Translations under genes and position numbers: made by a program | The notes under the pieces: model-generated | Databases searched by the model: none | The model's input: only the letters and a program-made list of their open reading frames with translations | Told to the model about the DNA's origin: nothing | Source: Oscillospiraceae bacterium | GTDB taxonomy: Bacteria; Bacillota_A; Clostridia; Oscillospirales; WRJC01 | DNA length: 9,296 bases | Direction of reading: 5' to 3' | Assembly (NCBI GenBank): GCA_009785015.1 | Contig: WQXD01000134.1 | Span: forward strand, 1-9,296 | Part shown: positions 1-5,788 of the stretch, in pieces | How positions within the stretch are numbered: position 1 is the first letter of the stretch | Layout: each line of letters begins with the position of its first letter

Positions 1-1
1 G

Positions 2-2047
2 ACGGTTCTGGAGGAGGCGGTCAAAAGCGGCCGCTATGCGGGGCTGTACTGGTCCGCGTCGAATCAGGTGCACAGGGAAAATATGCTGGATTATGCATCG
101 TCATTGGACCCCGCTTATTTTCCCGTCAACAGTTTTCAATTGGAGATAGACGGTCAGTCGCTGCATAACAATTGGAATTTCATAGAAAACAAAAACACAA
201 CCGACCCCGACGGGCATATCGTTTCAATCACGGCCCTTGAACACGCCCTGCGCCCGGTAAAAGTGAACGTATGCACAAAATTGGACGGCACATCGTTTTT
301 ATCGCGCTGGCTCGAAATAACAAACACGGGCGGCAGAGTTGCCGCTTTGTCTAAGGTGTCGCCGTTTTGCGGGATACTTTGGAAAAATGATTTTTTCGCG
401 TGGGATCATCACGAGACTTCGCTGTCCAAGCATAAAAACGTCGAGGCGCCTTTCTCGGTCGCGTATATAGACGCCTATCAGCCCTCCGAAGAATTCAATC
501 TGAAATGGGTCGATATTTTATCGCCCGAATATGTGTTTGCCAATCACACAAAAAAAATGTACGGGGCGCCGTACTATATCGCGAAAAACAACATAAGCGG
601 AGAGAGTTTTGTCATTGCTCTGGCATGGTCGGCCGGATTTGAGACAAAATTTTTATACGACAGGGTCAATAAAGTGTTTTCGTTTGAAACGGGCCCCTGG
701 GGGAAATCCCCATTGCGGGTAATCGCTCCGGGGGAGACCGTGACGTCGCCCGCCGTGCATATCGGGCCTTCGCATTTCGGAACCGATGAAACGGCTCAGG
801 AATGGCTCGCGCATCTGAGAGCTTCGGTGATACCCCAGCGGAAAAACAAAAAACGCGCTTACACGATCGGCGCGCGCGTGGTGGAGGAGCCGGGCGACTG
901 GATACTGCGGGAGATAGATATAGCGCACCAGATGGGTATAGAAGCCTTCATGGTCGACGCGGGCTGGTACGGGGAGCCGTTTGCCGACTGGGGCAAACAC
1001 AGGGGCGACTGGTTCGAGGGGAGGTCATTTCTGCCCGAGGGCGGACTTGCGGGCATCCGCGACTACTGCCACGACAGAGATATGATGTTCGGGCTCTGGA
1101 TGGAGCCTGAGGCGATTGCCCCGGAATCAAAGATATATAAAGAACACCCGGAATACAAAGCCGAGGGAAACGCGTGGGAAATGAATCTGTCAAACCCCGA
1201 AGCGGCCAAATACGTCACCGACTGCATCAAAGACGTCATACTGAACAAAAAATTGGACTTTTTCAAAACCGACTACAATTTAAATCCGCCGGAGGGAGTA
1301 TCGACGGCAAAAGACGGTTATACCGAAAATAACGCGTGGCGTCACTTTGAAATATTATACGGGGTATACGACGAAGTGAGGCGGCAGAACCCTGATATCG
1401 CGATGGAATGCTGCGCGGGCGGCGGCGGCAGAACCGACCTCGGCATGATGAGCCGCTTCGACTACTGCTGCGAGTCCGATTTCAGCCAGATGCCGCTCTC
1501 CATACGACGCATAAACGCCATGACCCTGTTTTTGCCCCCCGAGGCCATCGTCTATTACCACAATCACATCATGCACGCCCACCAGCTCGCAGATATCGAA
1601 ACGCACCTGCGCGTGACGCTGTTCGCCATTCCGATCTATGTGGGTTTCGGCGCGCAGAACGCGGACCAGAACAGCATATATTTCGAGAAGTCGCGCGAAT
1701 ATATAGAGCTCGCCAAAGGTTTCTGCCGCCCGGTCATGGAGGATGGCGCGCTTGTCTATCACCACACGCCGTATATCGGCATGGCCGCGCCGGCTCCCTT
1801 TTGCGTGCTCGAGTACGGGGCCAAAGACAAATCCAGGGGCTACTGCGGCGTATTCAAGCTCGATTCCGGCGCGGGCACGTATAATCTGCGCCTTAAAGGC
1901 ATTGACCCGGGCAAAAGCTACGAAGTGACTTTGAAAAACAGCGGCGCGGCCGCTGTGGTAAACGGGTTTGAGCTTGCGAACACGGGAATCAATATAACCC
2001 TCGAAAGCATCAATACGTCCGAATTGATATTGTATAAAGTAAAGTGA
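2..2047 (+). CDS. GH36 alpha-galactosidase (5'-partial)
   Basis: Retaining glycoside hydrolase of family GH36 that removes terminal alpha-galactosyl residues from oligosaccharides, probably in the cytoplasm. The reading frame is open to the left window edge, so the GTG at 68 is only the first start-like codon inside the window and the true start lies upstream. Numbering from the codon at position 2, the (beta/alpha)8 barrel shows DAGWYG at about 319, MEPE at about 367, the nucleophile motif KTDYN (Asp424), the glycine-rich CAGGGGR (471-477) and the acid/base region CCESDF (Asp493). An N-terminal beta-sandwich (for example RWLEITNTG) and a short C-terminal beta domain ending SELILYKVK flank it. 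The acid/base region differs from the usual WTSDNTD form, so the substrate may differ from raffinose or melibiose. It is followed after 7 nt by the UroD-like gene. The family call is firm; substrate specificity is inferred. Confidence 0.9.
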   Translation, partial: TVLEEAVKSGRYAGLYWSASNQVHRENMLDYASSLDPAYFPVNSFQLEIDGQSLHNNWNFIENKNTTDPDGHIVSITALEHALRPVKVNVCTKLDGTSFLSRWLEITNTGGRVAALSKVSPFCGILWKNDFFAWDHHETSLSKHKNVEAPFSVAYIDAYQPSEEFNLKWVDILSPEYVFANHTKKMYGAPYYIAKNNISGESFVIALAWSAGFETKFLYDRVNKVFSFETGPWGKSPLRVIAPGETVTSPAVHIGPSHFGTDETAQEWLAHLRASVIPQRKNKKRAYTIGARVVEEPGDWILREIDIAHQMGIEAFMVDAGWYGEPFADWGKHRGDWFEGRSFLPEGGLAGIRDYCHDRDMMFGLWMEPEAIAPESKIYKEHPEYKAEGNAWEMNLSNPEAAKYVTDCIKDVILNKKLDFFKTDYNLNPPEGVSTAKDGYTENNAWRHFEILYGVYDEVRRQNPDIAMECCAGGGGRTDLGMMSRFDYCCESDFSQMPLSIRRINAMTLFLPPEAIVYYHNHIMHAHQLADIETHLRVTLFAIPIYVGFGAQNADQNSIYFEKSREYIELAKGFCRPVMEDGALVYHHTPYIGMAAPAPFCVLEYGAKDKSRGYCGVFKLDSGAGTYNLRLKGIDPGKSYEVTLKNSGAAAVVNGFELANTGINITLESINTSELILYKVK

Positions 2048-2050
2048 GGT
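2046..2050 (+). promoter_or_regulatory. Ribosome binding site of the UroD-like gene, overlapping the GH36 stop
   Basis: GAGGT overlaps the last bases of the upstream TGA stop codon. It sits 4 nt before the ATG at 2055 and 7 nt before the next in-frame ATG at 2058, so the second ATG may be the real start. The overlap with the stop codon suggests coupled translation of the two genes. Confidence 0.6.
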
Positions 2051-2054
2051 AAAT

Positions 2055-3206
2055 ATGATGGCAATGACGCAAAGAGAGCGTTTTCTCAAAACAGCCGGTT
2101 TCGGCAATCCCGACAGGGCTTTTCTCTGCGCGCCCTGGGGTTGGGGCGAAACCTGGGAACGGTGGGTGAAAGAAGGCCTGTCGACCGATAATGTATGCGA
2201 ATATTTCGGAACGGACGCCGAACGCTGTGTTCCGCTGACGGTCCAGGGGCCATACGGGCCTCATCTGGCCCCGCCGTTTGAAGTCAAGCTGATATCCGAA
2301 ACCGACGACTATATCATAGAACGCGACGGCGAAGGCAATACTGTAAAAGTGTTCAAAAACGACCGTTACCGCTCTATGCCGCAATGGTTGAAATATCCCA
2401 TGGCGACCCGGGAGGATTGGGAAAACGAAATCAAACCGAGGCTCGACGCAAAGACGCCCGGCCGGCGTCCGGCGGAAGCCGACTGGCGTCCGTTTGCCGA
2501 GGGAACCAAAAACCGCGATTACGCATTGGGGATCTGGTGCGGCTCTTTATACGGCTGGCCCCGCAGTTTCATGGGCGTTGAAAACATGTCCTACATGATT
2601 TACGACGACCCGGCGCTTGTCCATGAAATGTGCGAGCATATCGCGGATTTTATCATTGAACTGATAACGCCGGTACTGCGGGAAGTAGAGCTCGATTTCG
2701 CGTTTATCTGGGAGGATATGGCGGGAAAAAGCGGTCCGTTGTGCTCTCCCGGCACATACCGGGAATTTATGGCGGGCCCGCTCAAACGCATCGTCGCAAT
2801 GCTTCATAAGTACAATGTGCGTAACATTATCGTAGACAGCGACGGAAACAATGATGTGCTGATTCCCGTATGGCTTGAATGCGGCGTAAACGGTTTGCGA
2901 CCGTTTGAAATCGCGGCGAACTGCGACCCGGTCAAAACGCGGAGAATATACGGCAAAGAGCTCATTATTCAAGGCGGAATAGACAAACGCGCGCTTGCCT
3001 TGGAAAAAGAGGACATCGACCGCGAAGTTTTGTCGAAAGTGCCGTGGCTGTGCATGCAGGGAGGATTTTTTCCGCAGGTCGACCATCTCACGCCGCCCGA
3101 TGTTTCGCTGGAAAATATCACTTACTACTCAAAACTTCTGCGCGCCGTGACGGAAGACCCCGAACACTATCTGTGGGAAGCTGAAAAACGTGGATTCTGG
3201 CAATGA
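2055..3206 (+). CDS. Uroporphyrinogen decarboxylase superfamily protein, divergent, role unknown
   Basis: A 383-residue soluble protein of the UroD superfamily, a TIM-barrel fold that includes heme-pathway UroD and the corrinoid methyltransferases of the MtaA/CmuA type. Recognisable features are WEDMA at 219-223 followed by a GPLCSP stretch, VDSDGN at 260-265, the later PFEIAANCDP block, QGGIDKR, and a C-terminal QGG...DHLTPPDV block at 335-350. Where MtaA-type enzymes have a zinc-binding His-x-Cys pair, this protein has VDSDGN, so it probably does not bind zinc that way. No corrinoid protein or heme gene is nearby, so true UroD activity is unlikely. Divergent members of this superfamily occur in sugar-utilisation clusters of gut Clostridia without a settled function. 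It lies between a glycosidase and a sugar-binding protein, which suggests a role in metabolising the same substrate. Start may be 2055, 2058 or 2064. Confidence 0.85.
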   Translation: MMAMTQRERFLKTAGFGNPDRAFLCAPWGWGETWERWVKEGLSTDNVCEYFGTDAERCVPLTVQGPYGPHLAPPFEVKLISETDDYIIERDGEGNTVKVFKNDRYRSMPQWLKYPMATREDWENEIKPRLDAKTPGRRPAEADWRPFAEGTKNRDYALGIWCGSLYGWPRSFMGVENMSYMIYDDPALVHEMCEHIADFIIELITPVLREVELDFAFIWEDMAGKSGPLCSPGTYREFMAGPLKRIVAMLHKYNVRNIIVDSDGNNDVLIPVWLECGVNGLRPFEIAANCDPVKTRRIYGKELIIQGGIDKRALALEKEDIDREVLSKVPWLCMQGGFFPQVDHLTPPDVSLENITYYSKLLRAVTEDPEHYLWEAEKRGFWQ

Positions 3207-3236
3207 ATATAAGTGTAAGGGGATAATTTTTAATTT

Positions 3237-4733
3237 ATGAAACATGTGATAAAAATAATATTGATAATATGCGGGTTGTCGCTTTTGATATCCTGCCAAA
3301 ACAACGGCAATGAAAACAAACGGCAGACAAACGACGACCTAAGCGAGACAATCGAAGAAAAACCGGCGGGCAAAGACAAACTGTTTCATGACAACGTGCC
3401 AAAGCTCGATTTTGAAGGATATGAATACAGGGTATTGATCGGGGAAGTCCCCAGTATCGCGGGTTCGTTTGTCAGCAAAATATATCCGGAAGAGCAGGTC
3501 GGCGAGGTGTTATACGACGCTTTGTATATGCGCAACAAAAAAATCGAAGAGCGTTTTAATATAAGCTTCAAAGGGAACACGGTGAGCCTTTTCGACTTGT
3601 ATACGACGATAAAAAAAGAAGTTTCGGCGGGTGCGGACGCGTATGATATGTATATGCAGATAGACCGCGACGCGTATTCGGCTTCGGCCGAACATCTGAT
3701 AACGCCGATAAGCGATCTGCCGTATATCGACCTTACGCAGCCCTATTGGTGCCAGCTTCCAAATCGGCAGTTATCAGTGGGCGGAAAACTGTATGTGGCG
3801 TTCAGCGACGAAATGCTGTCATTTTTCGAGGCGACCCTTGTGACATATTTCAATAAAAGGCAAGTCGCCGAAATGGAGCTTGAAAACCTGTACGAAGCGG
3901 TCAGAGCGGGAACCTGGACACATGACAAACTTTATACATACGCCAAGACGGCAATAAAAGACCTCGACGGCGACAACACAATGACGGATGCCGACAATTG
4001 GGGCATATCGAGCGACGCGGATCTCATATATCAATGTTTCTGGACGTCATCGGGGAAAAACATGGTTGACAAAGACAAGGGCGACATACCGTATTTTGCG
4101 GTTCCGGGCAACGACGTATTTTTTGATATAGGCGACATGCTCATTTCCCAATTCAAGTCCGTGAACGGTATATACATGGAAGGAATGCTTTCCGGCAACC
4201 TCCCGCATTACGGCGGCGCCGGAAGGGACGCGAGGGCGGCCTTCTTCAAAGACGGCAAAAGCCTGTTCAATGTGGGGTTCATAACGGAAATGGTGCTGTT
4301 CAGGGATATGTCCGACGATTTCGGCATAATACCGTTTCCGAAATACAAAGCCGATCAGCCGCAGTACTATACGCGGGTATGCGGAGGTTTTCCTTATGTG
4401 ATACCGATCACGAACCCGCGGTGTGAAATAGCCGGCGCGGTCATGGAGGCGATGGCGTGCGAAACGCGCAACACAGTCATTCCGGCGTATTACGAATCGT
4501 CGCTTAAAACTAAATATTCCCGCGATACGGATACAGCCGAAATGCTCGATCTCATTTATGAGACAAGGGTATATGATCTGGGCGATACGATATGGTACGA
4601 CCCGATAAGAATAGTCTACACAAGTGTGCTCGGCAGCGCCAACAACACATTGGCGTCCGTCACCGAAAAAAACGCCGACAAATTCAACAAAGTCATACGG
4701 GAAACAGTTGATAAAATTCTGGAAAATAGGTAA
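3237..4733 (+). CDS. ABC transporter extracellular solute-binding lipoprotein (sugar type)
   Basis: A 498-residue membrane-anchored solute-binding protein expected to capture oligosaccharides outside the cell for an ABC importer. The N-terminus is a lipoprotein signal: a basic start, a hydrophobic stretch and the lipobox LISC with Cys20 as the lipidated residue, followed by a polar Asn/Glu/Lys-rich linker to about residue 50. The mature part shows the family pattern of a DALYMRNKKIEERF segment, as in many clostridial and Paenibacillus sugar-binding proteins. DLDGDNTMTDADNWG at 242-256 resembles the calcium-binding loop often seen in carbohydrate-binding members. The SD-like AAGGGG at 3217-3222 is 14 nt from the ATG, longer than usual, but no better start is seen. 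Permease genes do not follow; a GC-rich hairpin begins at the base after the stop codon. The ligand is inferred only from the adjacent GH36 gene. Confidence 0.88.
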   Translation: MKHVIKIILIICGLSLLISCQNNGNENKRQTNDDLSETIEEKPAGKDKLFHDNVPKLDFEGYEYRVLIGEVPSIAGSFVSKIYPEEQVGEVLYDALYMRNKKIEERFNISFKGNTVSLFDLYTTIKKEVSAGADAYDMYMQIDRDAYSASAEHLITPISDLPYIDLTQPYWCQLPNRQLSVGGKLYVAFSDEMLSFFEATLVTYFNKRQVAEMELENLYEAVRAGTWTHDKLYTYAKTAIKDLDGDNTMTDADNWGISSDADLIYQCFWTSSGKNMVDKDKGDIPYFAVPGNDVFFDIGDMLISQFKSVNGIYMEGMLSGNLPHYGGAGRDARAAFFKDGKSLFNVGFITEMVLFRDMSDDFGIIPFPKYKADQPQYYTRVCGGFPYVIPITNPRCEIAGAVMEAMACETRNTVIPAYYESSLKTKYSRDTDTAEMLDLIYETRVYDLGDTIWYDPIRIVYTSVLGSANNTLASVTEKNADKFNKVIRETVDKILENR

Positions 4734-4755
4734 GGGCGGCCCTGTGCGGTCGCCC
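4734..4755 (+). other. GC-rich stem-loop directly after the solute-binding protein gene
   Basis: GGGCGGCC (4734-4741) can pair with GGTCGCCC (4748-4755) over 8 bp, with one G-T pair and a 6-nt loop. It begins immediately after the TAA stop. No T-run follows, so it is not a classical intrinsic terminator. It may still slow polymerase or protect the mRNA 3' end, and it resembles the short GC-rich palindromes scattered between genes in many Clostridia. Confidence 0.5.
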
Positions 4756-4798
4756 GGTTCCCGCGTTGATGAACAAGGTAACATTGTACTGTTTTTCT

Positions 4799-4827
4799 CG
4801 TCATTGCGAGCGAAGCGAAACAATCCA
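4799..4827 (+). repeat. Dispersed-repeat copy 1 (direct copy outside the inverted pair)
   Basis: This 29-bp unit starting CGTCATTGCGAGCGAAGCGA and ending CAATCCA matches the unit at 4831-4859 at 26 of 29 positions in the same orientation, with a 32-bp period. It matches the reverse complement of 5173-5201 at 28 of 29 positions. It belongs to a type of repeat I recognise from many bacterial genomes, where its six-frame translations (such as HCEQSEAIQ or FASLAMT) produce spurious ORFs. Confidence 0.85.
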
Positions 4828-4861
4828 TTCCGTCATTGCGAGCAGAGCGAAGCAATCCAGT
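4824..4861 (+). repeat. Left arm of 38-bp inverted repeat flanking the GIY-YIG gene (copy 2)
   Basis: Pairs base for base with 5171-5208 at 36 of 38 positions; the only mismatches are the adjacent bases 4844-4845 (AG here, GA in the other copies). The first bases overlap the end of repeat copy 1. The arm stops one base short of the SD site of the GIY-YIG gene. Each unit also carries a small internal palindrome, ATTGC...GCAAT. Confidence 0.93.
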
Positions 4862-4862
4862 A

Positions 4863-4868
4863 AAGGAG
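4863..4868 (+). promoter_or_regulatory. Ribosome binding site that fixes the GIY-YIG start
   Basis: AAGGAG lies 9 nt before the ATG at 4878 and supports that start. The upstream in-frame TTG at 4836 is inside the repeat arm, has no such site, and would add 14 residues encoded mostly by repeat sequence. Confidence 0.85.
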
Positions 4869-4877
4869 CAGATAACG

Positions 4878-5171
4878 ATGAATACAAAACAAGGTTACGT
4901 ATACATTCTATTCAACAAGAGAAATGGCACATTGTATACAGGCGTCACTACAAATCTAACAAAACGTGTGTACGAGCATAAGAATAAATTGGCAGAAGGG
5001 TTTACAAGTAAATATGCAGTTGATAAACTCGGCTATTATGAAGCGCATAGTTTGATTACGGCAGCTATTGAGCGTGAAAAGCAGATAAAAGGCGGTTCGA
5101 GAAAGAAAAAGTTGGAATTGATTGAGAGCATGAATCCTGAATGGAACGATCTATATGAATCTATTATTTAA
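4878..5171 (+). CDS. Small GIY-YIG nuclease family protein (URI-type single domain)
   Basis: A 97-residue stand-alone GIY-YIG domain of the COG2827/YhbQ-like group of predicted endonucleases. The two signature strands are YVY (7-9) and YTG (20-22, Thr replacing the usual Ile). The catalytic arginine is Arg30 in TKRVYEHK, with His34 beside it, and the metal-binding glutamate is Glu67 in REKQIK. The tail NPEWNDLY (86-93) is typical of the group. The length is complete for a single-domain member and all expected active-site residues are present, so it should be active. It has no separate DNA-binding domain. The basic stretch SRKKK (74-78) may help bind nucleic acid. GC is about 35% by hand count, well below the flanking genes. 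Its stop codon touches the right repeat arm. DNA cleavage follows from the family; the target and any role in moving the repeats are inferred. Confidence 0.93.
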   Translation: MNTKQGYVYILFNKRNGTLYTGVTTNLTKRVYEHKNKLAEGFTSKYAVDKLGYYEAHSLITAAIEREKQIKGGSRKKKLELIESMNPEWNDLYESII

Positions 5172-5208
5172 CTGGATTGCTTCGCTTCGCTCGCAATGAC
5201 GGAATGGA
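5171..5208 (-). repeat. Right arm of 38-bp inverted repeat flanking the GIY-YIG gene (copy 3)
   Basis: Reverse complement of 4824-4861 with two mismatches. It begins at the last base of the GIY-YIG stop codon. Its core matches copy 1 even better (28 of 29 positions), so the left arm carries the private change at 4844-4845. The remaining gap to the lipoprotein gene (5209-5322) is AT-rich and shows only weak, interrupted palindromes. Confidence 0.93.
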
Positions 5209-5322
5209 AGTGTTACAACAGATTTGTATATGACCGGTAAAATATCGAAAAAGAGCCGAATATTATCAATGTTATGATTAAATCTCAATGCGCCGGAGAT
5301 GGTGTAACATGATAAAGACATA

Positions 5323-5775
5323 TCATTGAATATATGTTAAGATTATTTCCTCCCCCGAACGGTCAACCGAAAATGATACATCGTCATTCGGCGTTATAGT
5401 CAAGTAATCGCCGTCATATCCTCGAAAAAAAATCCAATAGCCTAAATTGTTACCGTACCCCCATATACTGCAAACGACTTTGTCATCTTTGACGAAGATA
5501 AGCTGTGTTTGCGATTCATTGTATGTCTCCTTTATATCTCCGCTGGAAACACCAATTATTTTTTCAATGTTTTCCTTTGGTGTGTTTGGCGTAAATGTAT
5601 AAGCAATGTCCCACTCGAAAGCGGCGAGTTCATTTAAGCTTATAATGTCATCGCTTGTCGCCTTGACAGCTTCGGAAAATACGGCGTTGTTGTCCTCGAC
5701 TGTTGACGAAATATTGCACCCTGAAAGGCACAGTAAAAAAAGGATGAAGCAGCCGATTATACTTGCCTTTTTCAT
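5323..5775 (-). CDS. Small lipoprotein of unknown function
   Basis: A 150-residue predicted lipoprotein. The N-terminus has two lysines, a hydrophobic stretch and the lipobox LSGC with Cys20, so the mature protein should be anchored on the outer face of the membrane. The rest is acidic and polar with a Gly/Tyr/Phe-rich segment (about residues 105-122, including WGYGNNLGYW), suggesting a small beta-rich domain. Similar small clostridial lipoproteins exist, but I recognise no function. The ATG at 5775 is preceded by GGAG (5784-5787 on this strand) with 8 nt spacing. It starts 13 nt after the stop of the GH127-like gene and is probably its operon partner. No clear terminator follows the stop codon. 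Confidence 0.8.
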   Translation of the reverse strand: MKKASIIGCFILFLLCLSGCNISSTVEDNNAVFSEAVKATSDDIISLNELAAFEWDIAYTFTPNTPKENIEKIIGVSSGDIKETYNESQTQLIFVKDDKVVCSIWGYGNNLGYWIFFRGYDGDYLTITPNDDVSFSVDRSGEEIILTYIQ

Positions 5776-5783
5776 TTTTCAGG

Positions 5784-5787
5784 CTCC
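5784..5787 (-). promoter_or_regulatory. Ribosome binding site of the lipoprotein gene
   Basis: GGAG on the minus strand lies 8 nt before the ATG at 5775 and one base after the TAA stop (5789-5791) of the preceding GH127-like gene. This fixes the start and fits co-transcription. Confidence 0.65.
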
Positions 5788-5788
5788 A

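Larger units (their letters stand above)
4824..5208 (+). mobile_element. Putative minimal mobile unit: GIY-YIG nuclease gene between inverted repeats
   Basis: A 385-bp unit made of two 38-bp inverted arms around a 309-bp core that holds almost nothing but the nuclease gene and its ribosome binding site. The third copy at 4799-4827 lies just outside the left arm. The core is AT-rich compared with both neighbouring operons, and the unit sits between two convergent operons, a place where insertion breaks no gene. No obvious target-site duplication is seen next to the arms, so this is not a standard insertion sequence. The mobile interpretation is inference from layout and composition. Confidence 0.55.

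Noticed and set aside
68..70. GTG at 68 as the start of the GH36 gene.
   Set aside because: The frame is open to the window edge and the upstream codons read like continuing GH36 N-terminal sequence; no ribosome binding site precedes it.
1355..2107. Long minus-strand open frame of 250 codons.
   Set aside because: Lies antisense within the GH36 gene and shows no recognisable domain; it reflects the GC-rich codon pattern of the real gene.
4047..4823. Minus-strand open frame of 258 codons.
   Set aside because: Antisense to the solute-binding protein gene and extended through the repeat; no domain seen.
4616..4863. Open frames on both strands across the repeat copies (minus 4616-4855, plus 4624-4863).
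   Set aside because: They overlap the end of the solute-binding gene, and their tails are simple translations of the repeat (FASLAMT, HCEQSEAIQ), a known source of false gene calls.
4836..4877. TTG start at 4836 giving a 111-residue form of the GIY-YIG protein.
   Set aside because: The extra 14 residues are mostly repeat sequence, and a good ribosome binding site supports the ATG at 4878, which also matches the usual length of the family.
4799..5208. CRISPR-like reading of the repeated units.
   Set aside because: Only three copies exist, one is inverted, and the gap between the two direct copies is about 3 nt, so there are no spacers.
4790..5220. Target-site duplication next to the repeat arms.
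   Set aside because: Bases just outside 4824 and 5208 do not match beyond chance, so no duplication is claimed.
5269..5326. Weak palindromes between the right repeat arm and the lipoprotein stop: ATGTTA...TAACAT, and ATGATA (5309-5314) with TATCAT (5321-5326).
   Set aside because: Stems are short or interrupted and have no T-run, so neither a terminator nor an element end can be supported.
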